Assembly (NCBI GenBank): GCA_035551935.1
Contig: DASZMJ010000008.1
Span: 1-18,915 of the forward strand
Length of the DNA stretch: 18,915 nt
Reading direction: 5' to 3'
From: DASZMJ01 sp035551935
Lineage (GTDB): Bacteria; Planctomycetota; Planctomycetia; Isosphaerales; Isosphaeraceae
Shown: positions 1 through 8,283 of the stretch, piece by piece
Layout of the letters: each line of letters begins with the position of its first letter
How positions within the stretch are numbered: the stretch's first letter is position 1
Made by a program: the position numbers and the translations under genes
Notes under the pieces: generated by a model
The model's input: only the letters and a program-made list of their open reading frames with translations
Database searches by the model: none
Told to the model about the DNA's origin: nothing

Positions 1-28
1 CTGCTTGAAAAAATGAACATTCCAACGA

Positions 29-1267
29 TCAAACGCGCGGCGTCTTGACGTGCTCGGGCCGGAAGCCGACGCCGATGATCCGGGCGGGGATGCGGCGGAG
101 GAAGGGGAAGCGCCTCAGGAGGCGGAGCTGCCAGGGGACGGACAGCGGCTTCGGGTCGTCGAGGACCCGGCCGAGGATGCGGTCCTGGATCAGGACCTGG
201 AGGCGCTGGGTGAGCCGGGTCGGCAGGAGTCGGCGGCGGCGGACCTTGTCGAGGTCGTCGGGGGAGACGTCGCCGTCGCGGAGCGGCCGGGCGAGGAGGT
301 TGGCGGCGGCGACGGCGTCCTGGATCGCGAGGTTGATGCCCACGCCGCCGATCGGCGACATCGCGTGCGCCGCGTCGCCGATGCAGAGCAGGCCGGGCCG
401 CGACCAGGCCTTGAGGCGGTCGACGGTCACGGTCAGGAGCTTGACGTCGTCCCAGCTCTTCAGGGCGTCGGTGCGGCCCTTGAGCACCGGCGCGATCGCG
501 CCGATCTGGTCGCGGAAGTGGTCGAGGCCCTGGGCGCGGATCGCGTCGAAGCCCCCCTTGTGGATGACGAAGGCGCATTGCCAGTACGTGTCGCGCTGGA
601 TCATCACCAGGATGCGACCGCGGTCGAACCGGCCGAGCGACTGCACCGGGTCGTCCGGCCTGCGGGGGAGCCGCATCCAGAGTACGTCGATGGGGGCGCC
701 GATGTCCTCGACCTCCAGGCCCGCCCGCGCCCGGACGGTCGAGTGGCGGCCGTCGGCGCCGACGGTCAAGGCCGCGCGGACCTCCAGCGGGGCGTCGGGG
801 GTCGTGGCGCGGACGCCGACGACGCGGCCGTCCTCCTCGATCAGGTCGGTGACCTCGGCCTTCATCCGCAACGCGAACGCGGGCAGCTTCCGGGCGTGCT
901 CGGCGAGGAAGTCGAGGAAGTCCCACTGCGGCATGAAGGCGAGGAACTTGCAATGCGTCGGCACGTGGGTGAAGTCGGCGACGGGGATCTCCTGGTCGCC
1001 GACCACGCCGTGGATCTCGCGCGCCTCGTCGTGGGGGCGTTTGAGGAATTCGTCGAGGATTCCCAGTTCATACATGAGTTCGAGGGTCGACGGGTGGATC
1101 GTGTCGCCGCGGAAGTCGCGGAGGAAGTCGCCGTGCTTCTCGAGCACGACGACCTCGACCCCGGCCCGCGCCAGCAGGAACCCGAGCATCATCCCCGCCG
1201 GGCCGCCGCCGGTGACGCAGCAGCGGGTCCGCACGACCTCCGGCCCTCGATCGCCCTCGCCCGGCAT
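29..1267 (-). CDS. FAD-dependent monooxygenase (PheA/TfdB-like, PF01494)
   Basis: Predicted flavoprotein of 412 residues that would use NAD(P)H and oxygen to hydroxylate a small, probably aromatic, substrate. The N-terminus holds the Rossmann dinucleotide motif GGGPAG (about residues 21-26) followed by an acidic strand end (VVLEKH). The middle holds the family's second motif around VGADGRHSTVR, and the C-terminal half has the FAD ribose/pyrophosphate motif CIGDAAHAMSPIGGVGIN. All three are those of group A flavin monooxygenases. Length is normal for the single-component family. The start at 1267 is only about 20 codons before the FAD motif and follows a G-rich Shine-Dalgarno-like stretch (GAGGGGG, 7 bases away). 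It is transcribed away from the peptidase gene at 1399 and is probably a single-gene unit. The substrate cannot be told from the sequence; a role in cofactor, pigment or aromatic metabolism is possible. Family assignment is firm. Confidence 0.9.
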   Translation of the reverse strand: MPGEGDRGPEVVRTRCCVTGGGPAGMMLGFLLARAGVEVVVLEKHGDFLRDFRGDTIHPSTLELMYELGILDEFLKRPHDEAREIHGVVGDQEIPVADFTHVPTHCKFLAFMPQWDFLDFLAEHARKLPAFALRMKAEVTDLIEEDGRVVGVRATTPDAPLEVRAALTVGADGRHSTVRARAGLEVEDIGAPIDVLWMRLPRRPDDPVQSLGRFDRGRILVMIQRDTYWQCAFVIHKGGFDAIRAQGLDHFRDQIGAIAPVLKGRTDALKSWDDVKLLTVTVDRLKAWSRPGLLCIGDAAHAMSPIGGVGINLAIQDAVAAANLLARPLRDGDVSPDDLDKVRRRRLLPTRLTQRLQVLIQDRILGRVLDDPKPLSVPWQLRLLRRFPFLRRIPARIIGVGFRPEHVKTPRV

Positions 1268-1343
1268 GGAATCGCCCCCTCGTGACGGCCGACCCCCGGG
1301 AATCTCGGCCCGCGCCCTCGTGTCCCGCGCGGCCCGGCGTCGC

Positions 1344-1349
1344 TACAAT
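1344..1349 (+). promoter_or_regulatory. Possible -10 box (TACAAT) for the two-peptidase gene
   Basis: TACAAT differs from the sigma-70 -10 consensus at one base and lies 49 bases before the chosen ATG at 1399, in the 131-base gap between two divergent genes. No good TTGACA-like -35 is visible 16-18 bases upstream. The call rests on the -10 and its position only. Confidence 0.35.
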
Positions 1350-1398
1350 CGGGCGGTCGCCCGGTTCCGCCCTCGACGCCGATACGGGGTCCAAGCCG

Positions 1399-4300
1399 AT
1401 GTCCCACGCGATGATCGCCGTCCTCGCCCTGGCCCTCTCCCCCGACCAACCCGCCGACGACGACGCGCCCCAGACCGTCGCGGAACGGAGCAACTTCAAG
1501 GCCACGGCACGATACGACGACGTCGTCGCGCTCGGCAAGAGGCTCGCCGGGTCTTCAAGAAACCTTCAGGTCCTCGAGCTCGGCACGACGGTCGAGGGGC
1601 GACCCATCCCGCTCTGGGTCGTGGCCGACCCGCCGGTCCGTTCGCCGCGCGCGGCGAAGGAGTCGGGCAAGCTGGTCGTCCTGCTCGTGGGGAACATCCA
1701 CGCGGGCGAGGCCTGCGGCAAGGAGGCGCTGCCGATGCTGGCCCGCGACCTCGTCGCCGGCCGGGACGACCCCATCTTGAACGACCTCGTCGTCGCGATC
1801 GTGCCGATCTACAACGCCGACGGCAACGAGCACGTCTCGAAGGACAACCGGCCGGGCCAGCACGGCCCCGAGGAGGGGATGGGCCGGCGACCCAACGCGC
1901 AGGGGCTCGACCTGAACCGCGACTTCATGAAGCTCGACGCCCCCGAGACCCGCGCCCTCGTCGGCTTCCTGAACGACTGGGACCCGGCCCTCGTCGTCGA
2001 CACGCACACGACCAACGGATCGTATCATCGTTATACGATCACCTACGAGGGCCCCAAGAACCCCGCCGGCGACCGCCGCGTGATCGACCTGGCCCGCAAG
2101 CGGTTCTTCCCCGAGGTCACGCGGTCGTTCGAGGAGCAGACCGGCCTGCACGCCTTCTACTACGGCAACTTCGACCGCGACCACTCGAAGTGGACGAGCT
2201 TCCCCGCCGAGCCCCGCTTCGGCACGACGTATGTTGGATTGCGGAATCGCCTCTCCGTCCTCTCCGAGGCGTATGCCTACGCGAGCTTCGAGGCCCGCGT
2301 GAAGGCCACGCGCGACTTCACGCGGGCCTGCCTCGACTACGCCGCGAACCATAAGGGCGACATCCTCCGCGAGCTCGACGCCGCCCGCGCCGCCACGATC
2401 GCGGCGGGGCGCGAGCCGAAGGACGGCGACCGCGTCGCGATCCGATCCGAGGCCCACCCCTTCCCCGAGTCGGCGACGATCCTCGGCTATGTCGAGGAGA
2501 CCAGGGACGGCCGGCGTCGGTCGACCGGCGAGCCGAAGGACTACAACGTCGAGCTCGTGCAGGACTTCCGCCCCTCGGCGACCGTGCGTCGGCCGTTCGC
2601 GTATCTCCTCCCGTCGAAGTCCACGAAGGCCATCGAGATCTTGCGGCATCACGGCATCGCGCTGGAGGTGCTGCGCGAGGACCTCGATCTGGTCGTGGAA
2701 GTGGATCGGATCGACTCCCTCCGACGGTCCGACCGTCGGAGCGAGGGGCACCGCACGGTGGACCTCGACGTGACCCCTCGGGTCGAGTCGCGTCGCGTGC
2801 CCGCGGGCTCCGTCGTCGTCCCCACGGCGCAGGCCCTCGGCACGCTGGCGGTCTACCTGCTCGAGCCGCACTCGGATGATGGCCTGTTCACCTGGAACGC
2901 CTTCGACGACGGCCTCGAGGTCGGCGGCGACGTGCCCGTCCTCCGTCTCCTGGGCCCCGCGGCGCTCCTGACCGCGCCGCGGCCGAGGCCGCAGGACAAG
3001 GCCGCCGAGAAGAAGCCGATCACCTTCGCCGACCTGCACGCCGGCCGCCTTCCCGGGTTCGACGGCCAGCCGACGTCCGTCTCGTGGCTCGACGCCGACC
3101 ACCTGCTCCAGGCCAAGGGGGGCCGGGCCTTGAGGGTCGAGGCGCGGACCGGCAAGGCCGAGCCGTATCAAGGCCGCGACACCGAGGCGATGGCGAAGGC
3201 GCTCGCCGAATTGCCGACGATCGACGAGGCGACGGCCCGGGCCTTGACGCGGCAACAGGGCGCGCCCGGAGGCCGGATGCGACGCGGGTTCCGCCGCGCC
3301 TCGGCCCGGATCGGCGACCCGACCGGCAAGGGGACCTTGTTCGTCGTCGAGGACGACCTGTATTACGCCACCTTCGACGGCAAGGCCGCCGCCCGCCTCA
3401 CCAGCACGCCCGGCGCCGAGGAGATGCCGACGTTCAGCCCCGACGGCCGCTTCGTCGCCTTCGTCCGCGACTTCGATCTGTACGTCGTCGACGTCGCGAC
3501 CCGGACCGAGCGCGCCCTCACGACCGGCGGCACGGCGACCCTCCGCCACGGCAAGACGGACTGGGTCTATTTCGAGGAGATCTTCAACCGCAACTGGCAA
3601 GGCTTCTGGTGGAGCCCCGACTCGAAGCGGCTCGCCTTCTTCGAGACCGACGATTCGCCCGTGAAGGCGCACACGCTCGTCGACCCGATCGCGCCCGGCC
3701 GGGTCGTCGAGGCGACGCCGTACCCGAGGCCCGGCGAGCCGAACCCGGTCGTCCGCCTCGGCGTCGTCACGGTCGGCGGCGGCCCGGTCAAGTACGCGGA
3801 CCTGTCGGGATATCTCGACGGCTCGTACCTCATCAGCCACGTCGGCTGGACGCCCGACGGCGACCGGCTCGTCGCCCACGTGCAGGATCGCGTCCAGACC
3901 TGGCTCGACGTCGTCTCCTGGCCCGACGCCGGCAACGGCGCGCCGAAGCGGCTCTTCCGCGAGACGACCAGGGCGTGGGTCGAGAGCCCCGGAGCCCCGA
4001 ACTACCTGCCCGACGGCTCGTTCCTCTGGCCCAGCGAGCGCGACGGCTACCGCCACCTCTACCACTACGACGCCGACGGCACGCTCAAGCGCCAGGTCAC
4101 CTCCGGCCCCTGGGAGGTCCGCGCCATCCACCGGTTGGATGCGGAAACGCACGAGGTGGTCTTCTCGGCGACGAAGGACAACCCGATCGGGTCCGACCTC
4201 TACCGCGTCAAGCTCGACGGCGGCGAGATCCGACGCCTGACCCACGGCGACGGGACGCACAACGTCGACCTCAGCCCCGACGGCAAGGCGTTCCTCGACC

Positions 4301-5217
4301 GCCATTCCGACGCGAAGTCGCCGACGCGGATCGACCTCGTCGCGATCGACGGGACGCCGATCCGCACCATCGACGCGAACCCCGTCGCCGCGCTCGACGA
4401 GTACCGCTTCGCGCCGCGCGAGCTGGTCAAGATCCCGACCGCCGACGGCTTCGTGCTCGAGGGCGAGCTGATCACGCCGCCGGACCTCGACCCGTCGAAG
4501 TCGTACCCCGTCTGGTTCACCACCTACGGCGGCCCGCACGCGCCGACGGTCGTGGATGCCTGGGCCAACGGCCGGCCCTGGGAGCAGGCGCTGGCGCAGG
4601 AAGGCTACATCGTCTTCCGCGCCGACCCCCGCAGCGCCAGCGGCAAGGGGGCGGTCTCGGCCTGGGCCTGCTACAAGCAGTTCGGCGTCCAGGAGCTGAA
4701 GGACATCGCCGAGGCCCTCGCCTGGCTCGAGAAGCGGCCGTATGTCGACGGCAATCGCATCGGCATCAGCGGCCACAGCTACGGCGGCTTCATGACCGCC
4801 TTCGCCATGACCCACAGCGACCTCTTCGCCGCCGGCATCGCCGGCGCGCCGGTCACCGACTGGCACGAATACGACTCGATCTATACCGAGCGTTACATGC
4901 TCACCCCCCAGGACAACCCCGACGGCTACGCCGCGACCTCGGTCGTCGCCGCCGCGAAGGACCTGCACGGCCGCCTGCTCATCCTCCACGGCGCGATGGA
5001 CGACAACGTCTCGCCGCGCAACACCCTCCGCCTGATCCACGCGCTCCAGGGGGCCGACCGCGACTTCGAGCTGATGATCTACCCCACCGCCCGCCACGGC
5101 ATCTTCGGCCCCCACTACGCCCGCCTCCAGGTCGACTTCATCCGCCGCACCCTCGGCGGCCCGCGCGAGCGGGAGGCAAAGGGAGGGAAGGACGAAAGAC
5201 CTCGTCAGTCTAGATAA
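1399..5217 (+). CDS. Exported M14 carboxypeptidase fused to S9 (DPP-IV-like) prolyl oligopeptidase
   Basis: Protein of 1272 residues with two complete peptidase modules. Residues about 50-330 form an M14 zinc carboxypeptidase. Zinc ligands are H101 and E104 (HAGE) and H203 (DTHT), with the DLNRDF motif between them; E290 in LSEAYAY is the likely catalytic glutamate. A C-terminal M14 accessory region runs to about 530. From about 540 there is a DPP-IV beta-propeller, with DWVYFEE at about 721-727, where E726/E727 match the pair that binds the substrate amino terminus. A C-terminal alpha/beta hydrolase follows, with S1127 (GHSYGG), D1201 (AMDDNV) and H1233 (ARHG). It should trim peptides from both ends outside the cytoplasm. 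The frame is open from 1282, but the ATG at 1399 gives a short signal-like start (MSHAMIAVLALALS). The 3' end overlaps the convergent DUF1553 gene by 13 bases. No frameshift separates the modules. Confidence 0.9.
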   Translation: MSHAMIAVLALALSPDQPADDDAPQTVAERSNFKATARYDDVVALGKRLAGSSRNLQVLELGTTVEGRPIPLWVVADPPVRSPRAAKESGKLVVLLVGNIHAGEACGKEALPMLARDLVAGRDDPILNDLVVAIVPIYNADGNEHVSKDNRPGQHGPEEGMGRRPNAQGLDLNRDFMKLDAPETRALVGFLNDWDPALVVDTHTTNGSYHRYTITYEGPKNPAGDRRVIDLARKRFFPEVTRSFEEQTGLHAFYYGNFDRDHSKWTSFPAEPRFGTTYVGLRNRLSVLSEAYAYASFEARVKATRDFTRACLDYAANHKGDILRELDAARAATIAAGREPKDGDRVAIRSEAHPFPESATILGYVEETRDGRRRSTGEPKDYNVELVQDFRPSATVRRPFAYLLPSKSTKAIEILRHHGIALEVLREDLDLVVEVDRIDSLRRSDRRSEGHRTVDLDVTPRVESRRVPAGSVVVPTAQALGTLAVYLLEPHSDDGLFTWNAFDDGLEVGGDVPVLRLLGPAALLTAPRPRPQDKAAEKKPITFADLHAGRLPGFDGQPTSVSWLDADHLLQAKGGRALRVEARTGKAEPYQGRDTEAMAKALAELPTIDEATARALTRQQGAPGGRMRRGFRRASARIGDPTGKGTLFVVEDDLYYATFDGKAAARLTSTPGAEEMPTFSPDGRFVAFVRDFDLYVVDVATRTERALTTGGTATLRHGKTDWVYFEEIFNRNWQGFWWSPDSKRLAFFETDDSPVKAHTLVDPIAPGRVVEATPYPRPGEPNPVVRLGVVTVGGGPVKYADLSGYLDGSYLISHVGWTPDGDRLVAHVQDRVQTWLDVVSWPDAGNGAPKRLFRETTRAWVESPGAPNYLPDGSFLWPSERDGYRHLYHYDADGTLKRQVTSGPWEVRAIHRLDAETHEVVFSATKDNPIGSDLYRVKLDGGEIRRLTHGDGTHNVDLSPDGKAFLDRHSDAKSPTRIDLVAIDGTPIRTIDANPVAALDEYRFAPRELVKIPTADGFVLEGELITPPDLDPSKSYPVWFTTYGGPHAPTVVDAWANGRPWEQALAQEGYIVFRADPRSASGKGAVSAWACYKQFGVQELKDIAEALAWLEKRPYVDGNRIGISGHSYGGFMTAFAMTHSDLFAAGIAGAPVTDWHEYDSIYTERYMLTPQDNPDGYAATSVVAAAKDLHGRLLILHGAMDDNVSPRNTLRLIHALQGADRDFELMIYPTARHGIFGPHYARLQVDFIRRTLGGPREREAKGGKDERPRQSR

Positions 5218-7364
5218 ACGAACTCGTTGACGTTCAGGAGTGCCAGGCAGAGGCCCTCCAGCGCCTCCTCGTCGCGATCGGCGAGGAAGGCGCGGGCGAG
5301 GGTGAGTTCGGGGGCGTCGGGGGGGCGACCGAGGGCGAGGCGATAGGCGAGGGCGATGCGGGCGTCGGGGTCGGGGCCGGCGGCATCGGCGACGCGGGCG
5401 GCGAACGAGCGGGCGCAGGAGCGGGAGAGGTCGCCGTTGAGGAGGCTGAGGGCCTGCGGGGCGATGGTGGTGACGGCGCGGCGGGGGCAGCTCGCGTTGG
5501 TGTCGGGGCGGTCGAAGGCCTCGAAGAACGGATACCGCAGGTTGCGGCGGACGAAGACGTAGAGGCTCCGGCGGTCGCGGTCCTCGGCCCGGGGCGAGAC
5601 CGGCCAGACGGCCCCCTTGCTGCTGAGCTTCGTCAACTCGGCGGGCAATTCGGGGAAGACGCCCGGCCCTCCCATCTCGGGGTTGAGCCGGCCGGCGACG
5701 GCGAGCAAGGCGTCGCGGATCGCCTCGCCGTCGAGCCGGCGCCGGCCTTGCCGCCAGAGGAGCGCGTCCTCCGGGTCCTTCGCGGCGGCGAGGGGGTCGA
5801 AGCGGGTCGACTGGCGATAGGTTGAAGATGTGACCATCAATCGGTGCATCGCCTTGAGGCTCCAGCCGCGGGCGATCAGCTCGGTGGCGAGCCAGTCGAG
5901 CAGCTCGGGGTGCGAGGGCTCGGCCCCCATCGCGCCGAAGTCGCTGGGGGTGGACACGATCGCGCGGCCGAAGTGGTGCTGCCAGAGCCGGTTGACGATC
6001 ACGCGCGACGTGAGCGGGTTCTCGGGCCGCGTCAGCCAGGCGGCGAGGGCCGAGCGGCGGCCGGTGCTGCGGTCGCGGGGGGTGATGGAGGGGGATGCAT
6101 CGGCGAGCGCCGACGGGAAGCCGGGCTCGACGCGGTCCCCCTTCGAGGCGAAGTCGCCGCGGCGGAGGAGGAAGGTCGGCGGCGCCTTGGCGCCGGCCTC
6201 GTCGATCCCGCGGGCGTGGGGCAGCGGCGGGGGCCCGGCCACCTTGAGACGATCGAGGGCCCGGAGCAATTCGGCGCGCCCCTGGGCGGCGACCGGGCCG
6301 AGCGCGGCGAGCAGGGCAGGGGGCTTGATCCGTGGATCTTTCGCGAGCGCGTCGAAGACGAGCCGGACCTGCTCGGGCGAGCGGTCGGCCTCGTCTTGCT
6401 GGAACGCCGCGACGGTCGCGTCGTCGAGGCCCGGCGGCGGCCCATCGGCGAGCGCGGCCCGCGCCGGGGCCTCGAGGCGGATCAACCCGGCGCGGACCGA
6501 GGCGAGGGCGCGCTCGTGGTCGCGGACGGCGCGCTCATACGCCTCGCGCTCGCCGCGCGAGGCGATCGGGTAGTCGTCGCGGAAGCGGGCGGGGGCGAAG
6601 AAGGCCTGGAGGCGGTAGAAGTCCTTCTGCGAGATCGGGTCGAACTTATGATCATGGCAACGGGCGCAGCCGATCGTCAGGCCGAGCACGGCCAGGCCGG
6701 TCGTCTCGGTGATGTCGTTCAGCGCGTTCTGCCGACGCAAGCCCTGGTCGTTCAGGTCGACCATGTCCGGGTAGCAGCGGCCGAACCCCGTCGCCACGAA
6801 CGCCGACGCGTCCCCCGGCTCGGCCTCGTCCCCCGCGAGCTGGAGGGTCAAAAATCGGTCATAAGGCATATCTCCATTCAACGCCCCGACCACCCAGTCG
6901 CGATACCGCCACGCGTCGGGCCGCGCCTGGTCGAACTCGAAGCCGTCCGTGTCGGCATACCGCGCCAGGTCGAGCCAGTGCTGCGCCCAACGTTCCCCGT
7001 AATGCGGCGACGCGAGCAGGCGATCGACCACCTTCTCATACGCCTCGGGCGAACGATCGTTCCAGAACGCATCGACCTCTTCCGGCGTCGGCGGCAGGCC
7101 CGTCAGGTCGAAGCTCAATCGCCTCAAGAGCGTCGCCCGGTCCGCCTCCGGCGCGTGCGAGAGGCCCGTTTTCTCCAGTTTCTCCAGGACGAACGCGTCG
7201 ATCGGGTTGCGGACCCATCCCGCCTCCCGGACCTCCGGCACCCCCGGCCGCCGCGGCGGCACGAAGGACCAGTGGCGATCATCCGCAGCGATCGACCCTC
7301 GGAGTCCGGGCATCGCGAGAGAGCAAAGAGTCGAGAGGAGCAGAATGATTGATGGTCGCGACAT
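5205..7364 (-). CDS. Secreted DUF1549/DUF1553 protein with a CxxCH haem motif
   Basis: Planctomycete-type secreted protein of 719 residues. The signal peptide is SRPSIILLLSTLCSLAMPGL. DUF1549 follows at about residues 40-245, carrying LTGLPPTPEEVDAF, HYGERWAQHWLDLARYADTDG and the cytochrome-like motif C233-A-R-C236-H237. A variable middle region leads into DUF1553 at about 440-700, with TSRVIVNRLWQHHFGR, MVTSSTYRQS and the typical family terminus NVNEFVYLD. The separate N-terminal PSCyt1 cytochrome domain found in longer relatives is absent. The function is unknown; these proteins are abundant in Planctomycetota, are often paired with DUF1501 proteins, and have been suggested to act in polysaccharide breakdown at the cell surface. 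The frame extends to 7460, but ATG 7364 is chosen because AAGGAG sits six bases upstream and the signal peptide begins there. It is last in a minus-strand run of four genes. Confidence 0.93.
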   Translation of the reverse strand: MSRPSIILLLSTLCSLAMPGLRGSIAADDRHWSFVPPRRPGVPEVREAGWVRNPIDAFVLEKLEKTGLSHAPEADRATLLRRLSFDLTGLPPTPEEVDAFWNDRSPEAYEKVVDRLLASPHYGERWAQHWLDLARYADTDGFEFDQARPDAWRYRDWVVGALNGDMPYDRFLTLQLAGDEAEPGDASAFVATGFGRCYPDMVDLNDQGLRRQNALNDITETTGLAVLGLTIGCARCHDHKFDPISQKDFYRLQAFFAPARFRDDYPIASRGEREAYERAVRDHERALASVRAGLIRLEAPARAALADGPPPGLDDATVAAFQQDEADRSPEQVRLVFDALAKDPRIKPPALLAALGPVAAQGRAELLRALDRLKVAGPPPLPHARGIDEAGAKAPPTFLLRRGDFASKGDRVEPGFPSALADASPSITPRDRSTGRRSALAAWLTRPENPLTSRVIVNRLWQHHFGRAIVSTPSDFGAMGAEPSHPELLDWLATELIARGWSLKAMHRLMVTSSTYRQSTRFDPLAAAKDPEDALLWRQGRRRLDGEAIRDALLAVAGRLNPEMGGPGVFPELPAELTKLSSKGAVWPVSPRAEDRDRRSLYVFVRRNLRYPFFEAFDRPDTNASCPRRAVTTIAPQALSLLNGDLSRSCARSFAARVADAAGPDPDARIALAYRLALGRPPDAPELTLARAFLADRDEEALEGLCLALLNVNEFVYLD

Positions 7365-7370
7365 CACGCG

Positions 7371-7376
7371 CTCCTT
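7371..7376 (-). promoter_or_regulatory. Shine-Dalgarno AAGGAG deciding the DUF1553 start
   Basis: On the minus strand AAGGAG is followed by a six-base spacer and the ATG at 7364. It excludes the in-frame start 96 bases upstream, which would put about 32 arginine-rich residues before the signal peptide and overlap the end of the RES toxin gene. Confidence 0.75.
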
Positions 7377-7414
7377 GGCGTCTCGCCGCGAAACCCGGAC
7401 CCGGCTGGGCGTCG

Positions 7415-8022
7415 TCAAGGAATCTGGTCGACGACGCTGCCGCTCATCGGATCGAGGCATTGAACGAGGCTCGGCGGTTGGATCTTGTCCGGGAATACGA
7501 CGCGGTTCTTGAGCGTCGGGACCCTCGCGGAGTACGTCTGGAACCCCTCGATGTCAGGTCGATCGTGCAGTGCTCTCCCGAGTCGTTGCGTCGGCACGTT
7601 CGAGTAGAAAGGGGGATTCGTCGGCGGGACGGGATTCCTGAGGCTGTACGACCGCCAGTCGCCTGTCAGTTCCTGGATCGAGGTGCCTATCTTCGTGCGT
7701 TCTCCGGAACGCGTCAGGTCGGCAACCTTCTGGAGTCGGACGCGAACCGAGACGATGGTCAGGAAAACCTGGGGGTTGGGGACATGGGTGCCGTGGATCG
7801 AGCCCAAGAGGGCCTCGACCTCGAACATCGCGACAAGGGGGTCTCTGCGAGATAGAGGATCTTGAACTGGGGATTCGCGACCGTCCCGGAGCTGAATCGG
7901 CTCCGGACCTTCGGCGTGTGCGCGGTGCGGAGAACCGTCGCGAGATACCGCGGGCGGACGGCGCGGTACCAAGTGCCTGTCAGCGGATCGAGGGTCAGCG
8001 ACGCGCATTTCGCCAATTTCAT
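7415..8022 (-). pseudogene. RES-domain toxin, broken by a one-base frameshift
   Basis: RES toxins are ADP-ribosyltransferase-like enzymes; characterised members degrade cellular NAD+. Reading starts at ATG 8022 with TGTWYRAVRPRYLATVL and SRFSSG, and runs to KILYLAETP. It then loses frame at a run of five C (minus strand; G at 7837-7841). Adding one C restores PLVAMFEVEALLGSIHG and continues to GFQTYSARVPTLKNRVVFPDKI and a stop at 7415, giving about 203 residues, normal for the family. In the restored protein R20, Y57, E68 and S165 match the conserved Arg, Tyr, Glu and Ser. Without the repair the product is about 88 residues and lacks the Glu and Ser. The start overlaps the antitoxin stop as ATGA. 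Third positions are less G/C-rich than in the neighbours, consistent with transfer. The cause could be a true inactivating deletion or a homopolymer sequencing error; ribosomal slippage is less likely. Confidence 0.85.
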
Positions 8023-8231
8023 GAAAACATACCGTTCTTAATCGCCCTGGCAAGGTCGCGGACGATCTCTTCCCGGTCGGTCCCGATCAGCTCCCGCGGC
8101 CGGGCCCCCCCGAGGTTCTCGTTCGGGGTGTCGAGCCAGAGCCCCGGCAACGGGATGACTTCGTCGATCAGGTCGTGGATGTCGCGGGTCTCGTCCGGAT
8201 CGGATGTCTGCGGTCGAATCGGGGCGTTCAT
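8019..8231 (-). CDS. Short DUF2384 (MbcA/ParS/Xre toxin-binding) antitoxin
   Basis: Protein of 70 residues. After a polar leader (about 1-28), residues 29-70 contain PLPGLWLDTPNENLGG, then RPRELI and REEIVRDLARAIKNGMF. This is the toxin-binding domain of Xre/MbcA antitoxins, whose C-terminus plugs the RES toxin's active site. Partners of RES toxins are often longer (MbcA of Mycobacterium tuberculosis is roughly 110 residues) and carry an N-terminal Xre-type HTH, which is missing here, so it may not repress its own promoter. The start is set by GGGGAGG five bases upstream of ATG 8231. It overlaps the toxin start by ATGA, the normal antitoxin-first order, implying translational coupling. It lies 52 bases after the DUF1501 stop and could be read from that gene's promoter. 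Assignment rests on motif and partner gene together. Confidence 0.85.
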   Translation of the reverse strand: MNAPIRPQTSDPDETRDIHDLIDEVIPLPGLWLDTPNENLGGARPRELIGTDREEIVRDLARAIKNGMFS

Positions 8232-8283
8232 GAAAACCTCCCCTGGGCTATGTTCATCGTGTAATGCCGGGCACCGATCCTTT

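Noticed and set aside
45..2354. Long plus-strand frames over the monooxygenase gene
   Set aside because: The products are arginine/serine-rich with no motif, and the minus strand encodes clear flavoprotein motifs here.
1555..5115. A 1186-codon open frame antisense to the two-peptidase gene
   Set aside because: It is a shadow of high-GC coding on the other strand: the product is Val/Arg/Gly/Asp-rich without domains, while the plus-strand frame has two complete active sites.
7365..7460. Earlier start for the DUF1553 protein
   Set aside because: It would put about 32 basic residues before the signal peptide and overlap the RES gene; AAGGAG supports 7364.
7837..7848. Programmed ribosomal frameshifting in the RES toxin
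   Set aside because: There is a C-run but no typical slippery heptamer or obvious stimulatory structure, and RES toxins are not known to need it; kept only as a remote alternative.
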